This document shows, in pieces, positions 17,158 through 25,190 of a stretch of 64,000 nt of DNA (positions are counted from its first letter, which is position 1; every line of letters starts with the position of its first letter). Source of the stretch: Lysobacter arenosi. GTDB lineage: Bacteria; Pseudomonadota; Gammaproteobacteria; Xanthomonadales; Xanthomonadaceae. The DNA lies in assembly GCF_016613475.2 (NCBI RefSeq), contig NZ_CP071517.1:2604001-2668000 (forward strand), written 5' to 3'. Made by a program: the position numbers and the translations under genes. The notes beneath the pieces were generated by a model. That model had not been told where the DNA came from, ran no database searches, and saw nothing but the letters and a program-made list of their open reading frames with translations.

Positions 17158-17181
17158 AGCCGGGGTGAGGCCACCCCGGCT
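17158..17181 (-). terminator. Rho-independent terminator of msrA
   Basis: Perfect 10-bp inverted repeat (17158-17167 with 17172-17181, AGGC loop on the plus strand). On the minus strand it is followed by TGTTTGTCTGTT. It lies 20 nt after the msrA stop. Confidence 0.75.
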
Positions 17182-17201
17182 GCGTCAAAGCACTCAGCGT
17201 G

Positions 17202-17708
17202 TCACGCGCGTTCCGGCAGCACCCAGTCCGGCCGGATGAAATGGCAGGTGTAGCCCTCGGGGTAGCGCTCCAGGTAATCCTGGTGCTCCGGCTCCGCTTC
17301 CCAGAAGGGTCCGGCCGGGGCGACTTCGGTGACGGCCTTGCCCGGCCACAGCCCGGAAGCGTCGACATCGGCGATGGTGTTTTCCGCCGTCTTCTTCTGC
17401 TCTTCGCTGGTGTAGAAGATCGCCGAGCGGTAGCTCAGGCCGAGGTCGTTGCCCTGCCGATTCTTGGTGCTCGGATCGTGGATCTGGAAGAACAGTTCCA
17501 GGATCTTGCGATAGCTGATCACCGCCGGATCGAACACCAGCTCGATGGCCTCGGCATGGGTGCCGTGGTTGCGATAAGTGGCATTGGGGACATCGCCTCC
17601 GCTGTATCCGACGCGCGTGGACACGATGCCGGGATAGCGACGCAGCAGGTCCTGCATTCCCCAGAAGCAGCCGCCGGCCAGGATGGCGGTCTCGGTTGCA
17701 GTGGTCAT
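17202..17708 (-). CDS. msrA: Peptide methionine (S)-S-oxide reductase MsrA
   Basis: 168-aa cytoplasmic enzyme that reduces methionine-S-sulfoxide in proteins. The active-site GGCFWG is at about 12-17 (catalytic Cys14); [27 protein letters not shown] and [15 protein letters not shown] are all classical MsrA blocks. Length is normal for the single-domain enzyme; no MsrB fusion. Start ATG 17708 has GGAGAG upstream; an in-frame ATG at 17723 would extend it by five residues. Divergent from the OhrR-type regulator at 17910, with shared motifs in the gap, so probably part of a peroxide response. Confidence 0.97.
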   Translation of the reverse strand: MTTATETAILAGGCFWGMQDLLRRYPGIVSTRVGYSGGDVPNATYRNHGTHAEAIELVFDPAVISYRKILELFFQIHDPSTKNRQGNDLGLSYRSAIFYTSEEQKKTAENTIADVDASGLWPGKAVTEVAPAGPFWEAEPEHQDYLERYPEGYTCHFIRPDWVLPERA

Positions 17709-17740
17709 ATCGGTACTCTCCAAGTGTTCAATCTATGTTA

Positions 17741-17752
17741 ATCGCATGCGTG
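17741..17752. promoter_or_regulatory. Candidate OhrR operator element, msrA side
   Basis: ATCGCATGCGTG, a near copy (11/12) of the element at 17867-17878. It lies 33 nt upstream of the msrA start in the msrA/ohrR gap. Assignment to OhrR is inferred from position and repetition only. Confidence 0.4.
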
Positions 17753-17866
17753 TTGATCGGACGCGATGTACAAGATGGAGCCGGTGCGGTCGAATTCAAT
17801 GGTCCCCCGGCGATGCCGCCGGGGTCGGGTCGACTCCAGCGCCGAATATACCACGCTAGCGATTGC

Positions 17867-17885
17867 ATCGCATACGTGATACGAT
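17867..17885. promoter_or_regulatory. Candidate OhrR operator, regulator side
   Basis: 19-bp imperfect palindrome ATCGCATACGTGATACGAT (6 of 9 pairs match around a central G). It covers a TACGAT -10-like hexamer (17880-17885) and starts 43 nt before the regulator ATG. Position fits autorepression. The known Xanthomonas OhrR box differs, so this is tentative. Confidence 0.45.
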
Positions 17886-17909
17886 CCGGCCATCGATTCG
17901 GAGGCATCC

Positions 17910-18371
17910 ATGAAAGCCAAACAGAATGAACGGGCCGCGGACCGGAAGCTGTCCGAGTTCCTGTGCTTCGCCGTCTACTCGGCCAACCTCGCCTTCGGCA
18001 AGGCGTACCGGCCCATCCTCGACGCGCTCGGCCTCACCTACACCCAGTACGTCACGCTCGTGGCGCTGTGGGAGCAGGACGACCAGACCGTCAGCGGGCT
18101 GGGCGAGAAGCTGTTCCTGGAGTCCAACACGCTCACGCCCATCCTGAAGAAGCTCGAGGCGATGGGCTTCGTCGAGCGCGCGCGCGACCCCGCCGACGAG
18201 CGCCAGGTCCGCGTTCGCGTGACCCGCGCCGGCCAGCGCCTGCGCGAGCGGGCCGATGTCGACCTCGGCAATGCGACCGGCCTGACCGCGAAGGACTTCA
18301 ACCGGCTGCAGAAGGAAATCGTCACGCTGCGCAACAACGTGCTGCACGCCACCGAACAACGCGACGCGTAA
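17910..18371 (+). CDS. ohrR: MarR-family organic peroxide sensor, OhrR-like
   Basis: 153-aa winged-helix repressor. The N-terminal SEFLCFAVYSANLAF places Cys19 where OhrR proteins keep the peroxide-reactive cysteine, and GLTYTQYVTLVALWEQD, LFLESNTLTPILKKLEAMGFV and DERQVRVRVTRAG match the OhrR/MarR DNA-binding core closely. In the family, oxidation of this Cys releases DNA and derepresses ohr. Here the divergent gene is msrA, while an ohr gene lies 6 kb away (24428-24880), so the regulon may be split. Strong Shine-Dalgarno GGAGG before ATG 17910. Confidence 0.88.
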   Translation: MKAKQNERAADRKLSEFLCFAVYSANLAFGKAYRPILDALGLTYTQYVTLVALWEQDDQTVSGLGEKLFLESNTLTPILKKLEAMGFVERARDPADERQVRVRVTRAGQRLRERADVDLGNATGLTAKDFNRLQKEIVTLRNNVLHATEQRDA

Positions 18372-18380
18372 TCCTGATTC

Positions 18381-19577
18381 TCACCGCAAGGTCCTGAAGC
18401 CGGCGCGGACTTCCTTGCAGAACAGCTCGGGCTGTTCCCATGACGGGAAGTGGCCGCCCCGGTCAAGGCGGTTGTAGTGGACGAGCTTCGGATAGGCCTG
18501 CTCGCACCAGCTCCTTGGCGCCTGGTAGAGCTCGTCGGGAAAGGCACTGACCGCCACCGGCAGCGTCACGCCCTTCACGCTGAAGTACGCCGTCTTGTTC
18601 TCCCAGTACAGGCGCGCCGCGGACAGGACGGTGCCGGTCAGCCAGAACAGCGTGACGCTGTCGAGCACATCATCCGGCGTCAGCCCTTCCGGATGGCCGT
18701 CGATGGAGCGCGCGATCATTTCGTAGCTCTTCGGATACAGATCGATCAGGTAGGCCGCCAGTCCGATCGGCGAATCGGCGAGACCGGTCATTGTCTGCGG
18801 CCGGTCACCATTCATTCGCGCGTAGCCGATGTGCCGGTAGGCGAAGGCGAGCTGCTCAAACGCGCGCAATTCTTCTTCGGACAGTCCGGCCGGTGGCGGC
18901 TCGCCGCGCGAGGCCGCGGCATCGATGTGCGCCGGCACCGCGCCCGCCATGTTGGTGTGTATGCCGGCCAGGCCGGACGGATGCTTCGCCGCCATCAGGT
19001 CGACGACTATCGCGCCCCAGTCGGTGCCCGAAGCGACCCAGCGACGGTAGCCGAGCCGGTCCATCAGTGCGCTGTAGGCGTCGGCAATGCGCGGCGGATT
19101 CCAGCCGGTGGCGGCAGGCCTGGCCGAGAAGCCGTAGCCCGGCATCGACGGAATCACCAGGTGGAATGCGTCGGAGGCGTCCGCGCCATGCGCCGTGGGA
19201 TCGGTCAGCGGCGCGATAACCTTCATCCGCTCCACGAACGTGCCCGGCCAGCCGTGCGCCAGCAACAATGGCAGCGCGTCGTCATGCCTGGAACGCACAT
19301 GGACGAAATGGAAGTCCAGTGCGTCGATGGTGGTGAGGAAGTTCGGCGCGGCATTGATGCGTGCCTCGATCCTGCGCCAGTCGTAGCCGCTCGCCCAATG
19401 CCGCGCGAGCTTGCGCATCGTGGCCAGTCTTGCGCCCTGGCTGGAGTCGTTGACCGTCTCGCCATCCGGCCATCTGGTGGTTTCGATTCGCCTGCGAAGC
19501 TCGGCCAGTTCGGCATCCGGCGCGGTAAACCGGAACGGACGGATCCCCGCGGAGGTCGTGCTCGCAAGCTGGTTCAT
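18381..19577 (-). CDS. Epoxide hydrolase, alpha/beta fold (cytoplasmic paralogue)
   Basis: 398 aa. EHN N-terminal domain (about 14-120, RPFRFTAPDAELAELRRRIE) and alpha/beta-hydrolase core. Oxyanion motif HGWPG at 109-113; nucleophile D186 in SGTDWGAIV; ring-opening Tyr probably in YWENKTAYF; catalytic His in GGHFPSWEQP near the C-terminus. Opens epoxides to diols. No signal peptide. It follows a paralogue (19641-20972) by 63 nt with a hairpin between them; the two share long identical blocks (PSMPGYGFSARP, TDWGAIV/GDWGAIV, AVSAFPDEL), so they arose by tandem duplication. Shine-Dalgarno GGAGGAAAG. Confidence 0.9.
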   Translation of the reverse strand: MNQLASTTSAGIRPFRFTAPDAELAELRRRIETTRWPDGETVNDSSQGARLATMRKLARHWASGYDWRRIEARINAAPNFLTTIDALDFHFVHVRSRHDDALPLLLAHGWPGTFVERMKVIAPLTDPTAHGADASDAFHLVIPSMPGYGFSARPAATGWNPPRIADAYSALMDRLGYRRWVASGTDWGAIVVDLMAAKHPSGLAGIHTNMAGAVPAHIDAAASRGEPPPAGLSEEELRAFEQLAFAYRHIGYARMNGDRPQTMTGLADSPIGLAAYLIDLYPKSYEMIARSIDGHPEGLTPDDVLDSVTLFWLTGTVLSAARLYWENKTAYFSVKGVTLPVAVSAFPDELYQAPRSWCEQAYPKLVHYNRLDRGGHFPSWEQPELFCKEVRAGFRTLR

Positions 19578-19604
19578 GGCGCCTTTCCTCCGAGCGAGGG
19601 CCCC

Positions 19605-19626
19605 GCGGGTTCCGGCAGGAACCCGC
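19605..19626 (-). terminator. Hairpin between the two epoxide hydrolase genes
   Basis: Perfect 9-bp inverted repeat (19605-19613 with 19618-19626, GGCA loop), with flanking C/G runs that can extend it. No T-run follows, so it may attenuate or stabilise mRNA between the paired genes instead of ending transcription. Confidence 0.45.
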
Positions 19627-19640
19627 AGGGGAGCGTCGCA

Positions 19641-20972
19641 TTACCGCAGGGTCTTGAATCCCGCACGGATCTCTTCGGAGTAGTACTTGGGCTGCTCCCA
19701 GGCGGCAAAGTGACCGCCCTTGGGAAGCCGGTTGTAGTGCACCAGTTTCGGATACGCCTTCTCGGCCCAGCTCTTCGGCGCCTGGAACAGCTCGTCGGGG
19801 AAGGCACTGACGGCGACCGGAATGGTCACGCCCTTGACCGCGAAGAACGGAACCTTGTTCTCCCAGTACAGGCGACCGGCGGAGATCGCCGTGTTGGTCA
19901 GCCAGAACAACGTGATGTTGTCGAGCACGTCATCCGGCGTCAGCCCTTCCGGCGTGCCGTTGATCGAGCGCGCGATCATGTCGTAGCTGACCGGGTCGTG
20001 GTCGATCATGAAGGCGGCAAGGCCGACCGGTGAATCGGTCAGGCCGGTCAGCGTCTGCGGCCGGTCGCCCATCAGCAGCGCATAGCCGATGTGCCGGTAG
20101 AACTCGTGGAGCTGGTCGGCGGCCTTCTTCTCGTCGCCAGTCAGGTCCGAAGGCACCGGCTCACCGATGAAGAGTTTCTTGTCGAGGTCCGGCGGCACCA
20201 CGTTGGCCATGTTGGTGTGGATGCCGACCAGTCCAGGCGGCGTCTTCAATGCCATCTGCTCGACGACTATCGCGCCCCAGTCGCCACCGGCGGCGCCCCA
20301 CTTCTTGTAGCCCAGGCGCGGCATCAGCGTGTTGTAGGCGGCGGCGATCCGCACTGGATCCCAGCCGGTCGTGGTCGGCCTGGCGGAGAAGCCGTAACCG
20401 GGCATTGACGGGATCACCAGGTGGAACGCGTCCGCCTCGGTGCCGCCGTGCGCGGTGGGATCGGTCAGCGGGCCGATGATCTTCATCTGCTCGATGATCG
20501 AGCCCGGCCAGCCGTGGGCGATCAGCAGCGGGAATGCGTTCTCGTGCTTGGAGCGGATGTGCATGAAGTGGAAATCCAACCCATCGATGTTGGTGATGAA
20601 GTTGGGAACGGCGTTGATCCGCTCTTCGACCTTTCGCCAGTCGTGCTTGGTGGCCCAGTGCTGCGCGAGTTTCTGGATGGTCGCCAGCTGGACACCCTGT
20701 TTGGAATCCTTGACCGTCTCGGCATCCGGCCACCGCGTTGCCTCGATGCGCCTGCGCAGGTCGGCCAGGTCGGCATCGGATGCCTTGTAGGTGAATGGGC
20801 GCAGCTCGGCTGAACCGGTGGCCGGAGCCGCTTTCTGCTCTGCAACTTCGTTCATGGCTTCTTTCCTTTCTGAACAACCGATCAGACCCAATGGGGCGGC
20901 AGCAAGCGTGGTCGCCGTGGCGACGCACAATCTGCGTCTGGTTTGGAAAGTCGAACTTTCGGTGTCTGGCAT
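19641..20972 (-). CDS. Epoxide hydrolase with Tat/lipoprotein signal
   Basis: 443 aa. A twin-arginine signal with lipobox (TRRRLCVATA ... LGLIGC, Cys33) precedes the EHN and alpha/beta-hydrolase domains. HGWPG at about 153-157, nucleophile D231 in GGDWGAIV, YWENK and GGHFAAWEQP as in the paralogue at 18381. It should act at the periplasmic face. Start ATG 20972 has AAGGAGG. A second ATG at 20855 (residue 40), with its own AAGGAAAG, begins exactly at the mature domain and would give a cytoplasmic form: two products from one gene are possible. Confidence 0.88.
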   Translation of the reverse strand: MPDTESSTFQTRRRLCVATATTLAAAPLGLIGCSERKEAMNEVAEQKAAPATGSAELRPFTYKASDADLADLRRRIEATRWPDAETVKDSKQGVQLATIQKLAQHWATKHDWRKVEERINAVPNFITNIDGLDFHFMHIRSKHENAFPLLIAHGWPGSIIEQMKIIGPLTDPTAHGGTEADAFHLVIPSMPGYGFSARPTTTGWDPVRIAAAYNTLMPRLGYKKWGAAGGDWGAIVVEQMALKTPPGLVGIHTNMANVVPPDLDKKLFIGEPVPSDLTGDEKKAADQLHEFYRHIGYALLMGDRPQTLTGLTDSPVGLAAFMIDHDPVSYDMIARSINGTPEGLTPDDVLDNITLFWLTNTAISAGRLYWENKVPFFAVKGVTIPVAVSAFPDELFQAPKSWAEKAYPKLVHYNRLPKGGHFAAWEQPKYYSEEIRAGFKTLR

Positions 20973-21365
20973 GCAGCCTCCTTCGGCGTGCAGTTACCCG
21001 CCACGTGGAGCTGGCTCCACGCGAAGTCCCAATGCTCGGAATTTCCCGCTTCAATGCGGACGTGGCCATAAGGCAATGCACCGGCCTTCCGCGAGCGTCC
21101 TGCTCGCAGATTCATTTCGTCCATCAGGGCGCGCGTACTCCGTACGCGACACGTGGGCGCAAGGCCCCGGAAGCTGTGCGGCTCACCGTGTCCAAGGCAA
21201 CCGTTGCGGTTGCCAGGTGACCGTCTTCTTCGTGTCTGCCGCCATCAGTTCTACGCCGCGGCCATTACGTCCGCAAGTCCCTATGCGTGCTTGCTTTTTC
21301 GGCAGATCGCGTCGGCGCGCTCCCGCCTTGTTGGCCTGAAACTTGTCAGGCCGTCGTCGTGCCGG
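20973..21365. other. Intergenic region with hairpins and a diverged repeat
   Basis: 393 bp with no convincing gene. It holds an 8-bp hairpin at 21004-21021 (CGTGGAGC, 2-nt loop) and, at 21196-21262, one copy of a diverged repeat whose other copy lies at 25079-25144. Lower-GC stretches near 21230-21310 may hold the promoter of the Tat epoxide hydrolase. Confidence 0.5.
21196..21262. repeat. Diverged intergenic repeat, copy 1
   Basis: Hairpin GGCAACCG-ttg-CGGTTGCC (21196-21214), with GGTTGCCAGG at 21208-21217, then TTCTACGCCGCGGC at 21249-21262. The same two exact words at nearly the same spacing (41 against 38 nt), also with a hairpin at the left end, occur at 25079-25144. Confidence 0.6.
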
Positions 21366-22613
21366 TCAGTTGCGCGCACGCAGCTGCGTGCCCAGTTGCT
21401 CGATCGCCGTGACCGCGGTTGCCAGACCGTTCTCCTCGCGCATGCGTGCACCCAGTTCACGGGCACGCTCGCGCACCGGTGCAGCCAATGCCTCATCGAT
21501 GCGCCGCGAAAGAACATCGGCGGCAATGTCGCGGCCCTTGACCGCATCGGGAGCGACGCCGCGTCGTTTCATCTGCGCCGCCCAGAAGAACTGGTCGCCG
21601 GCAAACGGCACCACGACCGACGGAATGCCCGCGCGACATGCCGAATGCGAAGTTCCCGAACCACCGTGGTGGATCGCCAGTGCGGTACGCGGCAGCAGCC
21701 AGTCGTGCGCGGTCTCGCCAACCACCAGCACGTTGTCCGGGAGATCGCTGGTATCCACGCCGCTCCAGCCGGGATAGAACAGCGCGCGCCGGCCGCGCAG
21801 CCCTGCAGTCAACGCCTGCTTCAGGCGCGAGGTGTCGAAGCCGGTCATGCTGCCGAAGCCGATGTACACCGGTGCTTCGCCTGCGGCGAGGAAGTCCTGC
21901 AACTCGCGCGGCGGCGTCCAGTCCGGCGATGGCAACAGCCACTGGCCGCAGGCCAATGTATTGGACGGCCAGTCATCCGGTTTCGACAGCAACGACGGCG
22001 ACACACCGTAAAGCATCGGATGGCCTTCCCACATGCGCTTGCGGGGCGGCAGGCCACCGACCTGCGTAAGCGCGGCGTTGGTCGAACCCTTGAAGGCCCG
22101 CCACATCATCGCGCTGACGAAATTGTGGCTGGCGCGATTGAGGAAGCCGGGCACCAGCGACGGCGGCAGGAACGGCGATGGAAACGCGCGCGTCGGCGAC
22201 AGCGGGATCATGCCGGCGCCGATCACCGGCATCCGCAGGCAGTCACCGGCGGCCAGTCCGACGAATGCAGCCAGGCCGGACACAAGCAACACGTCCGCGC
22301 CCCTGCCCTCATCGAGGATCGTGCGCAGCCACGATGCGGCGTGGGCATTGGCGATCGCAGCCAGGGCCTTGGCGGTGGCATTGAGGTCGCTGCTGCCACC
22401 AACCACGGTGCCGATGCCCTGGCCGGGTTCGAGCGCGCCGCGGATGTCACCTGCCAGGGCCTTGCTGGGCACCCCCAGCGCATGCGCGCTGCCGAGTGTT
22501 CCGGCATCTGCGAGCAGCAGCGTGTCATGGCCGGCGCTGCGCAGTGCGTGGCACAACGCGGCCAACGGGCGGGTATCGCCCTCGGTGCCATAGGTGGCGG
22601 CAACGATCTTCAC
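21366..22613 (-). CDS. GT1-family glycosyltransferase (UGT/sterol glucosyltransferase-like)
   Basis: 415-aa GT-B fold enzyme. N-terminal MKIVAATYGTEGDTRPLAALCHAL is the usual start of this group; the C-terminal nucleotide-sugar site has YIGFGSMTGFD and the conserved ALAIHHGGSGTSHSACRAGIPSVVVPFAGDQFFWA block, cut here into two stretches: IHHGGSGTSHSACRAGIP and VVVPFAGDQFFW. Transfers a sugar from a UDP/TDP donor to a lipid or small hydrophobic acceptor; acceptor unknown, no biosynthetic cluster nearby. Start at 22613 is preceded by GAGGAGAT. Confidence 0.88.
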   Translation of the reverse strand: MKIVAATYGTEGDTRPLAALCHALRSAGHDTLLLADAGTLGSAHALGVPSKALAGDIRGALEPGQGIGTVVGGSSDLNATAKALAAIANAHAASWLRTILDEGRGADVLLVSGLAAFVGLAAGDCLRMPVIGAGMIPLSPTRAFPSPFLPPSLVPGFLNRASHNFVSAMMWRAFKGSTNAALTQVGGLPPRKRMWEGHPMLYGVSPSLLSKPDDWPSNTLACGQWLLPSPDWTPPRELQDFLAAGEAPVYIGFGSMTGFDTSRLKQALTAGLRGRRALFYPGWSGVDTSDLPDNVLVVGETAHDWLLPRTALAIHHGGSGTSHSACRAGIPSVVVPFAGDQFFWAAQMKRRGVAPDAVKGRDIAADVLSRRIDEALAAPVRERARELGARMREENGLATAVTAIEQLGTQLRARN

Positions 22614-22778
22614 GCAGCGATCTCCTCAGGCTGCACGGTCGGGGGTCTGCGCGCCAATGATCGCACCACCTCCCGCGCGTGCGCGACGATGGCGGCGCGC
22701 GACGACGGTCACGTTTATGCTCTGCGCACGCCGGAGGGGAGATCCCGGCGACATCGACGATCAACAGGGGGAATCCAG

Positions 22779-23903
22779 ATGCAGGCATGGAGGATGGCGG
22801 CTGTGTGCGCCACGATGGGCTTGGCAACGGGCTGCGCTTCGCTACCGGACGCGCGGGTCAACTACTACCTGCCGCGAGCGGAGGTCGTGCTCAAGGTGGA
22901 GCGTTATGTCACCTGCAAAAACGACAGGTTGCGCATGTGGCCGATGGCGACGCTGTCCGCCGCCTACTCGGCCGATCCGGCGCGCGGACCGATGCAGTTG
23001 GACCTTGCGGAGCTGGACCGCTGGTATGCCGGATCGGAGCTGGCGATAGCGCTCACCGCGGACGGTCGGCTGTCGTCCATAAACAGCACCAACCAGGGCG
23101 ATGGCCAGGCCTGGGCGAAGACTGCGGCGTCGGTGGCGGGACTGGCGATTTCGCTGGGCACGGTGCCCGCACTACCGGTGGCGAAGATCGGCGGCCCGCT
23201 GGCGACCGAAGGCGAGGAAGCCCAGGCTCGCCGCCTGCTTTGTGGCCTTGCGAAGGACGCGACGGAGGGCGTGGCCGTGTTCCCGTATCAGGCGCGGTTG
23301 CAGTTCGACGATCCCATGGACAAGGGCGTGGTCGATGACAACTTCCCGGTCTATGAGTATCCGCGCAGGACCTGGCGCCTGGAGCCCGCGTTCGACGACA
23401 CGTGGGCCGAGCGCGCGCTGGCAACGCTGGCAGGCGAGATGCACGCTTCCGCGCATCCCGAGAGCACTCAGGCGCCGACGGCGGCGTTGAGCGTGTGCAC
23501 GGCAAAGGAAGGTGCGCGCTGCCCGGACTATCCGGTGATCCGCGCACGCATGCCCGTGCGATACGCAGTTCGACTGCTGGAGAAGGACCGCGAGCGTTCC
23601 GTCGGCGTGGTTGCGGTACCGCAGGCCGGGCGGATCTATGACCTGCCGCTGCCCGCTCCTCGCCTGTTCGGCAAGCAGACCGCGGGACTCGCCTTCGCCG
23701 CCGACGGCAGCCTTACCGGTATCAGTTACGGCAGTACCGGCGGCGCCGCCGCGATGGCCGAAGGCGGCACGTCACTGGCCGGGAGCGTCACCCAGACGTC
23801 GGCCGAAGACGCCGAGCGCATGAACGAGCAGGCGGACGAGATCGCCAGCCGGGCGCGCCTCGAGCGCTGCCTCAACGACCCGGCCACGTGCCAACTCAGG
23901 TGA
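22779..23903 (+). CDS. Predicted lipoprotein of unknown function
   Basis: 374 aa. Signal ending in the lipobox LATGC (Cys20): MQAWRMAAVCATMGLATGCA. No family recognised. The mature part has five or six scattered Cys, a Gly/Ser-rich hydrophobic bit at about 113-130 and a charged C-terminal tail rich in Glu/Ala (SAEDAERMNEQADEIASRAR). Start ATG 22779 follows AGGGGGA. Transcribed away from the glycosyltransferase, with 165 nt between, and convergent with the MAPEG gene. Confidence 0.75.
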   Translation: MQAWRMAAVCATMGLATGCASLPDARVNYYLPRAEVVLKVERYVTCKNDRLRMWPMATLSAAYSADPARGPMQLDLAELDRWYAGSELAIALTADGRLSSINSTNQGDGQAWAKTAASVAGLAISLGTVPALPVAKIGGPLATEGEEAQARRLLCGLAKDATEGVAVFPYQARLQFDDPMDKGVVDDNFPVYEYPRRTWRLEPAFDDTWAERALATLAGEMHASAHPESTQAPTAALSVCTAKEGARCPDYPVIRARMPVRYAVRLLEKDRERSVGVVAVPQAGRIYDLPLPAPRLFGKQTAGLAFAADGSLTGISYGSTGGAAAMAEGGTSLAGSVTQTSAEDAERMNEQADEIASRARLERCLNDPATCQLR

Positions 23904-23912
23904 CAAGCCTCG

Positions 23913-23943
23913 CCAGCGCGTCGGTGATCACCCGGCGCGCTGG
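23913..23943. terminator. Hairpin between convergent genes
   Basis: CCAGCGCG (23913-23920) pairs with CGCGCTGG (23936-23943) around an inner palindrome GGTGATCACC. It lies between genes stopping at 23903 and 23961. Likely terminator, but no clear T-run. Confidence 0.45.
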
Positions 23944-23960
23944 ATTTGAGCGAGGCGTTG

Positions 23961-24350
23961 TTATCCCAGGACCACCATCGCCCACAGGCCGATGACGGCA
24001 AGGAAATTGATGGTGAAGACGGCGCCACGGAGGCGGATGTTGGTGGTCAGGATCTGGACGAGGCTATGCAGCACGCGCCCGCCGACAAAGATCCATGCCA
24101 GCGCCAGCGCGTCGTCAGCCGCATCCGACTGCATCAGGATGATGCAGGCTGCGTAGAACAACAGCGGCCATTCGAACTGGTTGGACAGATTGGCGCTGAT
24201 GCGCGGTTCGATGCGTGCCCACGGATTGCCGCCATCGGCGCGACGGCCAATACCCCAGATCGCAGGCGCGCGCGCCACGGTAAGCAGCACATACAGAAAG
24301 GCGGCCAGCGCAACGTGCGCCGCCATGGGCAGGATCAGCGGATGCGACAT
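23961..24350 (-). CDS. MAPEG family membrane protein
   Basis: 129 aa, four membrane helices, MAPEG (eicosanoid/glutathione metabolism) family. Recognisable by GIGRRADGGNPWARIEPRISANLSNQFEWPLLFY split across about 34-70 (RISANLSNQFEWPLLFYAA) and the helix-4 end FTINFLAVIGLWAM. Bacterial members may have glutathione transferase or peroxidase activity on lipid peroxides. It lies 77 nt downstream of ohr on the same strand, which fits a peroxide role and a shared transcript. Confidence 0.85.
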   Translation of the reverse strand: MSHPLILPMAAHVALAAFLYVLLTVARAPAIWGIGRRADGGNPWARIEPRISANLSNQFEWPLLFYAACIILMQSDAADDALALAWIFVGGRVLHSLVQILTTNIRLRGAVFTINFLAVIGLWAMVVLG

Positions 24351-24427
24351 CGTGGCCCCGGAGTCGAACGGACAGCGGCCATGCTGCCTGCTTCAAATCG
24401 GGGCCACAAGCGCACTCACAGGCGAAC

Positions 24428-24880
24428 TCAGACAGTGACTCTGACAGCCACGTCGATATTGCCGTGGGTGGCCTTCGAGTAAGGACAGATCTCGTGCCCC
24501 CTGTGCGCGAGCGCTTCGGCATCCGCCTGCGACATGCCCGGCAGGATGACGTTGAAGCGGGCCTCGATGAAGTAGGCGTCGCCGGTCTGGCCCAGGTCGA
24601 TCTCGATCTCCACGGCCAGGCCATCGGGCAGCTTGAGCTTCTTCTCCTGTGCCGCAACGCCGATCGCTGAGTGGTAACAGGCCGACCAGGCACCAGCGAA
24701 CAACTGCTCCGCCGTGGGATGCGCCAGCACGGCATCGAACGACTGTTCCTGGCTGGTGCCGGAGCCCGACGCCGAGGTCTTGATGTCGATGCGACCATGA
24801 CCGCCGCGCGCCGCGCCATCGCGAGCGCTGGCGGCAGTGTGGGTTTTGCCTGTGAACAGGACTTTCTCGATCTTGGACAT
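24428..24880 (-). CDS. ohr: Organic hydroperoxide resistance protein Ohr
   Basis: 150-aa OsmC/Ohr-type thiol peroxidase. Peroxidatic Cys68 in AGAWSACYHSAIG and resolving Cys132 in HEICPYSKATHGN, both in the family positions; the first half (VLFTGKTHTAASARDG ... GHGRIDIKTSASG) is typical of Ohr and not of OsmC. Reduces alkyl and fatty-acid hydroperoxides with lipoyl-dependent recycling. Start ATG 24880 has AGGAAT upstream; an in-frame ATG at 24922 is less well placed. Its usual regulator, OhrR, is encoded 6 kb away beside msrA. Confidence 0.95.
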   Translation of the reverse strand: MSKIEKVLFTGKTHTAASARDGAARGGHGRIDIKTSASGSGTSQEQSFDAVLAHPTAEQLFAGAWSACYHSAIGVAAQEKKLKLPDGLAVEIEIDLGQTGDAYFIEARFNVILPGMSQADAEALAHRGHEICPYSKATHGNIDVAVRVTV

Positions 24881-25190
24881 GGGGAGATTCCTCTTCGTGC
24901 CGGGAGGGTCGACCCGCGACACTACGTCCAGCCCTCACAGGCACAGACGCCACTGCGCTGTGCGCACGAGCTCACAGCGAAGATGCCGGTTCGTCGAGAT
25001 GCACCTGTTCCGTAGGTGGAACTCTGGCGTGGGTAGGCCGGGGGAACGCGCGAATGCGTCCATGGCCTTGGATCAATGCCACCGGAGCCGGTGGTTGCCA
25101 GGCAGCTGTCCAGTGCCTGCTCATCCATTCTTCTACGCCGCGGCGGGGAGTGTCGCAACTCCCGTTCGTCAGCCGCCCCGTGCGCGTTGA
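24881..25190. other. Intergenic region upstream of ohr
   Basis: 310 bp without a supported gene. It should carry the ohr promoter. It contains copy 2 of the diverged repeat (25079-25144). I found no clear TACAATT-type OhrR box by eye. Confidence 0.5.
25079..25144. repeat. Diverged intergenic repeat, copy 2
   Basis: Hairpin CCACCGG-ag-CCGGTGG (25079-25094), GGTTGCCAGG at 25093-25102 and TTCTACGCCGCGGC at 25131-25144, matching copy 1 at 21196-21262. Both copies lie just past the stop codon of a minus-strand gene. Confidence 0.6.

Noticed and set aside
21153..22778. Extension of the lipoprotein frame upstream of 22779
   Set aside because: It runs antisense through the glycosyltransferase gene; the signal peptide and Shine-Dalgarno place the start at 22779.
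21196..25144. Integron attC sites as explanation of the repeat pair
   Set aside because: No GTTRRRY/RYYYAAC core pair flanks either copy and no integrase is present, so I kept it as an unclassified repeat.
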